15,487 nt of DNA from Chlorobiales bacterium (lineage in GTDB: Bacteria; Bacteroidota; Chlorobiia; Chlorobiales; Chlorobiaceae). The notes under the pieces were generated by a model. That model worked only from the letters and a program-made list of their open reading frames with translations, did no database searches and was not told where the DNA came from. The stretch is from positions 1 through 15,487 of the forward strand of contig JAKSCY010000484.1 of NCBI GenBank assembly GCA_022360355.1, in the 5' to 3' direction. This document shows, one piece after another, positions 1 through 4,816 of the stretch (its first letter is position 1; the number at the start of each line of letters is the position of its first letter). A program made the position numbers and the translations under genes.

Positions 1-15
1 CAGACTTTCTGCCCC

Positions 16-351
16 TTAAACACAACCAGTAGGTTTCGGCAACCCGGCTATTTTACATGCCTGCAAGGCTGGTCCGCTCGGGAAAAGACCATAAAGAAAC
101 TCCGAAGCGGCTTTTTTGTCCATACCGCGTTCCTTGGCGATAGCTTTGGTAAGAACCTTGACGGCAGGAGCAATCTGATAGTCATCGTAATACTCCCTGA
201 GGAAGTTCACCACACTCCAATGCTCTTCGGCCATCTTGATCTCCTCGGCCTCGGCAAGCTTGTTTGCTACATCCTCGGACCAATCATCGAGATTCACAAG
301 ATAACCGTCATCATCAGTTTCGATAGCAACACCGTTCACTTCAAGCGCCAT
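16..351 (-). CDS. dsrC: DsrC, sulfur-carrying substrate protein of dissimilatory sulfite reductase
   Basis: The product is a complete 111-residue protein of the DsrC/TusE/RspA family, which is usually 105-115 residues long. The C-terminal arm is diagnostic: Cys99 and the penultimate Cys110 lie 11 residues apart, and the protein ends in GCV. In true DsrC these two cysteines carry the trisulfide formed with sulfite reductase DsrAB; TusE-type proteins usually keep only the penultimate one. In sulfur oxidisers, cytoplasmic DsrC accepts sulfur from TusA-like carriers and presents it to reverse-acting DsrAB, then links to the DsrMKJOP membrane complex. The ATG is preceded by GGGAG about 8 bases upstream. 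The gene follows dsrN after a 207-bp gap, so it may have its own promoter. The first 15 bases of the window, read on this strand, hold an AGGGG that could serve the next gene, probably dsrA. The identification is firm. Confidence 0.96.
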   Translation of the reverse strand: MALEVNGVAIETDDDGYLVNLDDWSEDVANKLAEAEEIKMAEEHWSVVNFLREYYDDYQIAPAVKVLTKAIAKERGMDKKAASEFLYGLFPSGPALQACKIAGLPKPTGCV

Positions 352-558
352 AATCCGACTCCCTTATTAGATAATTTGAAATTTGACACGTAGTAAAAAT
401 GGTACAATTAGCTTTGAAATACAGCTGAAATGCATTCAAGATAATATGCCACGGGAAAAGAAAAAAGACCCGTGCTTAAAATAATTTTCTCGTTCAACTA
501 TATAGTCATATAATCACGAATTTCCATAGTTTTTTTCGCACCTCGCATAAGTCACGAA
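352..558 (-). other. dsrN-dsrC intergenic leader with weak hairpin and a half-site
   Basis: This 207-bp AT-rich gap lies upstream of dsrC. It contains a 6-bp inverted repeat, CACGGG (450-455) and CCCGTG (469-474), with a 13-nt A-rich loop. It is not followed by a T-run on the minus strand, so it is a poor terminator. The 10-mer AAATTTGACA at 379-388 also occurs inside the palindrome at 4715-4731. The 9-mer TCACGAATT occurs twice, at 514-522 and 552-560. I could not identify a convincing -35/-10 pair. Because DsrC is normally made in excess over DsrAB, a separate promoter or an RNA-processing site here is plausible but unproven. Confidence 0.4.
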
Positions 559-1959
559 TTATAAACCGGTAATGCTTTTTCTTGCATGATATTCCGATGC
601 AAGCGCAACAAACTTTTTTCCCCAGTTGGGATTTCCTGTGGCATGCAGATGCGCAAAAGAGGCAAAAAGATTACCGTTTAAAACCCCATCCCGCTGACCG
701 GTAACACCGAAACCCCGGACAAGATCGAACTGGTATGCAACCTGCCCGTCCGAGCCGACCGGTTTTGAATAATGAAACTCATGCGCCCTGACTTTTTCAT
801 CTTTCGCAAACCAGGGGCTGTCACAACGACTCTTCAGATCGAGATACCCGTGCCCGACCGGTTTCTGCTGAAAACCGATTTCAAACGGAAGAATATCCGC
901 GAGCGGATAGGTTTTACCCTCGTACTGAGCGCTTTTGCAAAGATAGATCAGCCCGCCGCACTCCGCATAAAGAGGCATGCCGGACAAAACAGCATTATTT
1001 ACCTCTTTCAGAAGTCCCTTGTTGGCACTGAGTTCCTCGAAAAACGATTCAGGAAAACCTCCGCCGAGATAGAGACCGTCGACAGCAGGCAACCCGGTAT
1101 CTTTCAGGGCATTCACAAAAACCAGCCTTGCACCGTTGTCCTGCAACGCTTCGAGATTTTCAGGATAATAAAAACAGAAAGAAGGATCCCTGAACACACC
1201 GATCGTCAGCAGTGCGCCGGCCACCCGTTTTTTCTCCTTCCTTTCTCTCGATTCCATTGAAGGGGCACGGCGAAAAAGAGATCGTATTGTATGCAGATCG
1301 CAGCATTCTGCAATCCTTTGACCAGCTTTACGGATAACCGTTGCAGCATCATCGGTTTCACCGACAGTAATCAGTCCCAGTTGTCTTTCCGTAATAACCA
1401 GTTCTTTATCTTTCGGGATCGCCCCGAGAACCGGAACATGACAGAACCGCTCTATAGCCTTTTTCTGCTTCTCTTCCTGACGCGGTCCCTGCACCTGGTT
1501 GAGAATCACACCGGCGATATCGGCTTCAGGAGGCATAGACTGCATTCCCTTTACAACCGCAGCTGCTCCCCGATTCATCTTCCGGCTGTCGACAACCAGT
1601 AAAACCGGCGTTTGAAGCAGCTTGGCCAAACCTGCACTGCTGTCCGAGCCATCGATATCCATACCATCATGGAAACCGTGGTTCCCTTCAATCAGAGAAA
1701 AACTGCCCTCATCGCTGTTTCTGAGAAACGAATCCAGGCACGCCTCCCTGCCCATAAGAAAAGGATCAAGGTTGCGGCACTCTCTGCCGGTAGCCAGTTT
1801 GTGCCACATCGGATCGATGTAATCCGGCCCTTTCTTGAAACTGTTCACGCCTGTACCGCCATGAACAAGATTGTGCATGATACCGAGGCTAACCAGCGTC
1901 TTGCCCGAGCTTTTATGGGAGGCTGAAACCATCAGCCTTGGCACGTTCACTGTATTCAT
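559..1959 (-). CDS. dsrN: DsrN, siroheme amidase of the cobyrinate a,c-diamide synthase family
   Basis: The protein has 466 residues with the two-domain layout of CobB/CbiA. The N-terminal dethiobiotin-synthetase-like ATPase domain has the P-loop SASHKSSGKT (12-21) and a KKGPDYIDP segment (about 43-51). The C-terminal class I glutamine amidotransferase domain has the nucleophile in YAECGG (Cys334) and the histidine motif FAHLHA (His437 and His439). CobB/CbiA amidates two carboxylates of cobyrinate using glutamine and ATP. The homologue in dsr loci, DsrN, is thought to amidate siroheme to the siroamide found in some DsrAB enzymes. No cobalamin genes lie nearby, and dsrC comes next on the same strand, so DsrN is preferred over CobB. 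The ATG at 1959 has only a weak GGATGAG upstream and overlaps the stop of a possible 21-codon leader ORF. A corrinoid role cannot be excluded from sequence alone. Confidence 0.88.
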   Translation of the reverse strand: MNTVNVPRLMVSASHKSSGKTLVSLGIMHNLVHGGTGVNSFKKGPDYIDPMWHKLATGRECRNLDPFLMGREACLDSFLRNSDEGSFSLIEGNHGFHDGMDIDGSDSSAGLAKLLQTPVLLVVDSRKMNRGAAAVVKGMQSMPPEADIAGVILNQVQGPRQEEKQKKAIERFCHVPVLGAIPKDKELVITERQLGLITVGETDDAATVIRKAGQRIAECCDLHTIRSLFRRAPSMESRERKEKKRVAGALLTIGVFRDPSFCFYYPENLEALQDNGARLVFVNALKDTGLPAVDGLYLGGGFPESFFEELSANKGLLKEVNNAVLSGMPLYAECGGLIYLCKSAQYEGKTYPLADILPFEIGFQQKPVGHGYLDLKSRCDSPWFAKDEKVRAHEFHYSKPVGSDGQVAYQFDLVRGFGVTGQRDGVLNGNLFASFAHLHATGNPNWGKKFVALASEYHARKSITGL

Positions 1960-2021
1960 GGCAACTCATCCATAACATGAGGCAAAGGGTCGAGTTTCCA
2001 TACAACTTTGCCAAAAAACAA
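1956..2021 (-). CDS. Possible 21-residue leader ORF overlapping the dsrN start
   Basis: A short frame opens with TTG at 2021-2019. It has a good Shine-Dalgarno sequence, AAGGA (2032-2028), six bases upstream. It ends at a TGA (1958-1956) that overlaps the dsrN start codon in the arrangement ATGA. The peptide would begin MFFGKVVW and end MDELP. It lies immediately downstream of the perfect hairpin at 2038-2073, and the dsrN start itself has a weak ribosome binding site, so translation of dsrN could be coupled to this frame. I recognise no family, and an ORF this short can arise by chance. It is listed because the ribosome site, stop-start overlap and hairpin occur together. Confidence 0.3.
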   Translation of the reverse strand: MFFGKVVWKLDPLPHVMDELP

Positions 2022-2037
2022 CAAACGTCCTTAAGAG

Positions 2038-2073
2038 CACTATGCGCACAGGGACAGACCTGTGCGCATAGTG
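2038..2073 (-). repeat. Perfect 15-bp hairpin between tusA and dsrN
   Basis: Bases 2038-2052 (CACTATGCGCACAGG) are exactly complementary to 2059-2073, with a 6-nt loop GACAGA in plus-strand reading. No T-run follows directly on the minus strand; the nearest T-rich stretch starts about 13 nt later and lies inside the possible leader ORF. It is therefore not a typical intrinsic terminator. In a tusA-dsrN transcript it would form a very stable stem that ends 5 nt before an AAGGA ribosome site. It could protect the 3' end of tusA mRNA, attenuate dsrN, or act as a palindromic protein site in DNA. The structure is certain; its role is inferred. Confidence 0.75.
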
Positions 2074-2176
2074 TGGACGCGATCAGTATGATTATTATGG
2101 GTACCTCTATTTATTAGCCCTCTCTTATCCGCTCAACGAAGTAATTGAATCGCGGAGTAAATAAATAACGGTGCCT

Positions 2177-2413
2177 TTATTTTTTCTTGATATAAAAGGT
2201 ATGAACGTCGCCGTCCTCGGTGTGCTCAATCACTTCGTTGCCTGTACGCTTGGACCATGAAGCCATGTCATTTACCGAACCCGGATCGGTTGCAAGCATT
2301 TTCAGCACTTCGCCGCTGCTCATGGTGTCAATGGCTTTCTTGGTTTTAAGAATCGGTAAAGGACAGTTCATTCCTTTGCAATCCAGCTCCACATTACTTG
2401 TTATTTCACTCAT
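2177..2413 (-). CDS. tusA: TusA family sulfur carrier protein
   Basis: The product is a 78-residue protein of the TusA/YedF/SirA family. Near the N-terminus it has the active CPxP motif (NCPLPIL, Cys17-Pro20), followed by KTKKAI and later the LATDPGSVNDM segment typical of the fold. TusA proteins carry a persulfide on this cysteine. In sulfur oxidisers they receive sulfur from a rhodanese and pass it, often through DsrE-type proteins, to DsrC. The start at 2413 was chosen because AGGAG lies six bases upstream and the family motif then falls at the usual distance. The reading frame stays open further upstream, through a hydrophobic stretch into the yeiH-like gene, but no good start codon supports an extension. 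The rhodanese gene at 4051 and dsrC at 16 are its likely donor and acceptor. Identity is clear; the partners are inferred from context. Confidence 0.92.
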   Translation of the reverse strand: MSEITSNVELDCKGMNCPLPILKTKKAIDTMSSGEVLKMLATDPGSVNDMASWSKRTGNEVIEHTEDGDVHTFYIKKK

Positions 2414-2582
2414 GGGTGCTCCTGGTTGAATATTATTTTCCGAGGTTTTTTTACCCTGCCATTTCAACCCCCTCAAAAGGAGAAAGGTTCCGGAAAGAGT
2501 AAGTAACCAAGGTAAAAAAATTACATAATTCGTTTCAAGAAAAATTTTGCCGCCTGAAAAACAGGTTGTGCGTTGCCTGCAG

Positions 2583-3692
2583 TTATGCCATCCAGTAGAT
2601 TGCTCCCAGCACAAGGACGGCAAGAAATACGGTTTCAGCAACAATAATCGAAACCGGCTTCCATCCCACGTCAAAAAGGGCTTTCAATGAAGTTTTCATG
2701 CCAAGGGCGGCAATGGCTGTAACCAGACACCAGCGGGAAGTATCGACAATAAACTGACGGAGCGGCTCAGGGGTTACGCCGGAACTGTTGATTCCGACCA
2801 GCAGTATGAAAAAAATAATGAACGGGGGCAACAAGACACCTCCGGCAGCGTTACCTTCCTGCTTGTTGCGGGTATGAAAAATCAGCGAAAGGGAAAAAAC
2901 AGCCGGCACCAGCATGGCAACACGCAGAAGCTTGATAAAGGTAGCAGTATCACCGGTCTCGTCGGAAACGGAATAACCCGCACCAACAACCTGTGCAACA
3001 TCGTGAATGGTACCGCCAAGAAAAATACCGGCCGCTTCATGGTCGAACCCGAACTGGTCGACGATCACCGGATAGAGAATCATTGCAAGAGTGCTGAGTG
3101 CGGTCACACTGATCACGGTAAAAATAGTGTTGCGCTCGCTGTATTCATCTTTCGGCAGAATTGCCGAAATAGCAAGCGCAGCTGATGCGCCGCAGATACC
3201 GACACTTCCTCCTGTAAGCACCCCAAACCGTTTCCCCCTTCCCATGATTTTGGAGAGACCCAGTCCGAACAGGATTGTCAACATTACAGAAAGAACCACC
3301 ACCGCCATCGGTCCCGCACCAAGAGACAGAATCTGCTCAAGGGTAATTCGCATACCCAGAAGCGCAACTCCGATTCTCAGGATGGTCTTGGATGCAAACT
3401 GAATACCTGCTATAGCCTTCCCTCCTTCAGACAAAAACCTGAACGCCATTCCGAGGAGGAGAGCAAACAGCATGGTCGGCGCCCCATAATGTTCGGAAAG
3501 AAAGGTTGCTGCAGCCGCCACGGTAACCGCAGCAATGATGCCGGGAAACAGCTCGTCAAAATGGACCTTGGCTGCTTTGGCGTGACACTGGAAACCACAA
3601 CGCTCGGCTTCGACAATATGTTCGGGGGTTGGGATTTCGGTATCTACAGGTTTATGCAGGTGCTCCGGATCGTATTGTGGGCTCTTGCTCAT
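2583..3692 (-). CDS. YeiH/UPF0324 family membrane protein, putative sulfate or sulfite exporter
   Basis: This 369-residue polytopic membrane protein belongs to the UPF0324/YeiH family (Pfam Cons_hypoth698), often annotated as a putative sulfate exporter. A hydrophilic N-terminus of about 50 residues, containing Cys32 and Cys36, is followed by roughly ten hydrophobic segments to the C-terminus. The family-typical glycine-rich motifs GGSVGICGASA (161-171) and GGTIHDVAQVVGAGY (226-240) are both present, so the transporter core looks intact. The substrate of the family is not well established. Here it sits between a rhodanese and tusA, upstream of dsrN-dsrC, where removing sulfite or sulfate made by sulfur oxidation would make sense. 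That role is inferred from position. The ATG at 3692 is preceded by an AGAAGA stretch that could be a weak ribosome site. A gap of 169 bp follows before tusA. Confidence 0.88.
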   Translation of the reverse strand: MSKSPQYDPEHLHKPVDTEIPTPEHIVEAERCGFQCHAKAAKVHFDELFPGIIAAVTVAAAATFLSEHYGAPTMLFALLLGMAFRFLSEGGKAIAGIQFASKTILRIGVALLGMRITLEQILSLGAGPMAVVVLSVMLTILFGLGLSKIMGRGKRFGVLTGGSVGICGASAALAISAILPKDEYSERNTIFTVISVTALSTLAMILYPVIVDQFGFDHEAAGIFLGGTIHDVAQVVGAGYSVSDETGDTATFIKLLRVAMLVPAVFSLSLIFHTRNKQEGNAAGGVLLPPFIIFFILLVGINSSGVTPEPLRQFIVDTSRWCLVTAIAALGMKTSLKALFDVGWKPVSIIVAETVFLAVLVLGAIYWMA

Positions 3693-4050
3693 CGCGGATT
3701 CTTTTCTTCTGAGAATTCTTGGTTATTCCTGGATCCATGACTTTCACAGACCTCTCAAAGATCGGGACGAAGATAAGAAAAGAAATAACCCAGTCCTATT
3801 GTACAGTAACAAATTGCTTTTTAGGCTGTTTTTGAATTGTTGATGTGATATTGTAGAAACCAGAAGCACAAAATCTTAAGCAAATGGGTCTCGACACCGA
3901 TACCGATTCCGACGGCGAAAACCGAAAGAAGAAAGATCGGAAATCGGGGTCACTATCGGGATCGGGATCGAATGTATTTCTTTATACAAAACATTAGTGC
4001 ATGCAGATTAAAAACTGTCAGCTATTTCAGGACGACTCACTGCCGACTGA
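3693..4050. other. 358-bp intergenic region between the rhodanese and yeiH-like genes
   Basis: This gap follows the rhodanese stop codon and precedes the yeiH-like gene on the minus strand. Its notable content is the GC-rich hairpin-forming repeat at 3891-3971, described separately. The rest (3693-3890 and 3972-4050) is AT-rich, and I saw no gene, terminator or convincing promoter in it. Short frames here lack ribosome sites and family signals. Confidence 0.6.
3891..3971. repeat. Hairpin-forming intergenic repeat, copy 1
   Basis: The block is built from degenerate CGATACCGA/ATCGGGATC-type units. Its left arm 3891-3907 (TCGACACCGATACCGAT) pairs with the right arm 3955-3971 (ATCGGGATCGGGATCGA) at 14 of 17 positions, separated by a 47-nt centre. 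The centre contains GAAAACCGAAAGAAGAAAGAT. A related block with the same order of segments lies at 9838-9905. Both copies are intergenic and encode nothing, so this is most likely a dispersed repeat of this genome. Its mobility or function is unknown. Confidence 0.65.
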
Positions 4051-4524
4051 TTACTTCCTCCTTTTCGGATTCACCTGGTCCGGGCGCAGTTTGGCGGTAA
4101 AGTAGTCATCGGCGTCATCCTCATCGATCCTCTCCCCCTCGCTGTTTTCCAAGGGCTCTTCATAATCGTTCCAGCCCCTCAATCCGGTACAGAGAGACGC
4201 TACATTTTCAAATCCGAGAAGCTGCAGGGAATGCGCAGCAAGAACACTGCGGTAACCCGAACGGCAAACCACGACAATTTCCCTGTTTCTCGCGTTTACC
4301 AGCTCGGGCTCGGTCTCCTCGTAATCCCACTCGCAGGCAGATTCAAGGATGCCCCTCGGAACATTCATCGAGCCGGGAATATGCATAGCGTCGAACTCGT
4401 GGGGCTCCCTCACATCCAGCAGAAACAGATCGGGGTTCTCCTTTATCCTGTCAACCAGATCCCAGGGCATGATTTCCCTTATATCCGATAAACAGTTACG
4501 GAACAGTTCTATAAAACGTATCAT
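4051..4524 (-). CDS. Single-domain rhodanese-like sulfurtransferase
   Basis: The 157-residue protein carries one rhodanese domain. It has the FLLDVREPHEFDAMHIPGS signature (34-52) and an active-site loop CRSGYR starting at Cys87, a six-residue loop typical of sulfurtransferases rather than Cdc25-type phosphatases. About 20 residues precede the domain, and an acidic tail (EGERIDEDDADD) with a basic end follows it. No signal peptide is visible, so a cytoplasmic location is expected. Rhodaneses move sulfane sulfur as a cysteine persulfide; with tusA two genes downstream, this one probably loads TusA. The start at 4524 was chosen over 4554 because AGGAG lies six bases upstream. The gene is the first of the minus-strand sulfur group and diverges from the molybdoenzyme operon. 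The fold is firm; the donor and acceptor are inferred. Confidence 0.9.
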   Translation of the reverse strand: MIRFIELFRNCLSDIREIMPWDLVDRIKENPDLFLLDVREPHEFDAMHIPGSMNVPRGILESACEWDYEETEPELVNARNREIVVVCRSGYRSVLAAHSLQLLGFENVASLCTGLRGWNDYEEPLENSEGERIDEDDADDYFTAKLRPDQVNPKRRK

Positions 4525-4714
4525 TAGAAACTCCTGTAGTAATTGAAATGGCACACTTGCTTACCGATTTACTGCTTACATTTTTTACCGTCAGCGAATC
4601 ATATTGCATGAAGACAACCGCAAGCAGGGGAAAAATACAACAGGAACATACTTCTTTAGGAGCAAAACCACCAAACCTGCGTTTTTCATGTCGCCTGTAC
4701 AAAGACATTGGTCT

Positions 4715-4731
4715 TGTCAAAAAATTTGACA
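4715..4731. promoter_or_regulatory. 17-nt palindrome in the divergent control region (candidate operator)
   Basis: TGTCAAA and TTTGACA form a perfect inverted repeat around three A residues, between the divergent rhodanese and molybdoenzyme genes. The right arm overlaps the TTGACA -35 box of the plus-strand promoter, so a bound protein would affect that promoter. Ten bases of it, AAATTTGACA, recur at 379-388 upstream of dsrC. The symmetry fits a dimeric regulator. It is not a standard FNR box (TTGAT-N4-ATCAA), and the regulator is unknown. Confidence 0.5.
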
Positions 4732-4753
4732 TTTAGCCAACCTTTGTGATAAC
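4726..4753 (+). promoter_or_regulatory. Sigma70-like promoter for the molybdoenzyme operon
   Basis: A perfect -35 box TTGACA (4726-4731) is separated by 16 bases from GATAAC (4748-4753), which matches four of six bases of the -10 consensus. Transcription would begin near 4760, leaving a leader of about 57 nt before the chosen start at 4817. The -35 box lies within the palindrome at 4715-4731. This is a prediction from consensus only. Confidence 0.5.
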
Positions 4754-4816
4754 TTGCTCGTTCGATTGATGGCTGTGTCACAGCTGCACCTACAATTCAC
4801 AACCGTCAACCCTGCC

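Noticed and set aside
366..371. TCTAAT (minus strand) as a -10 box for dsrC
   Set aside because: It matches five of six bases, but transcription would start at or beyond the ribosome site, and no -35 box is present at the right distance.
450..474. Hairpin between dsrN and dsrC as an intrinsic terminator
   Set aside because: The stem is only 6 bp with a 13-nt loop and no T-run on the minus strand, so termination is not supported.
772..1926. Several plus-strand open frames of 66-162 codons opposite dsrN
   Set aside because: They lie antisense to a clearly conserved gene, lack ribosome sites and show no family motifs.
2124..2150. CCGC...GCGG inverted repeat downstream of tusA as a terminator
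   Set aside because: Only two 4-bp stems separated by a 3-nt bulge can form, and no T-run follows on the minus strand.
4692..4720. Minus-strand promoter using TTGACA from the left arm of the palindrome
   Set aside because: The -35 match is perfect because of the symmetry, but 17 bases downstream lies CAGGCG, which does not resemble a -10 box.
4754..4816. Upstream TTG (4754) or ATG (4769) start for the molybdoenzyme
   Set aside because: The TTG lies before the predicted transcription start. The ATG would put 26 residues before the Tat motif instead of the usual few, and neither has a ribosome site.
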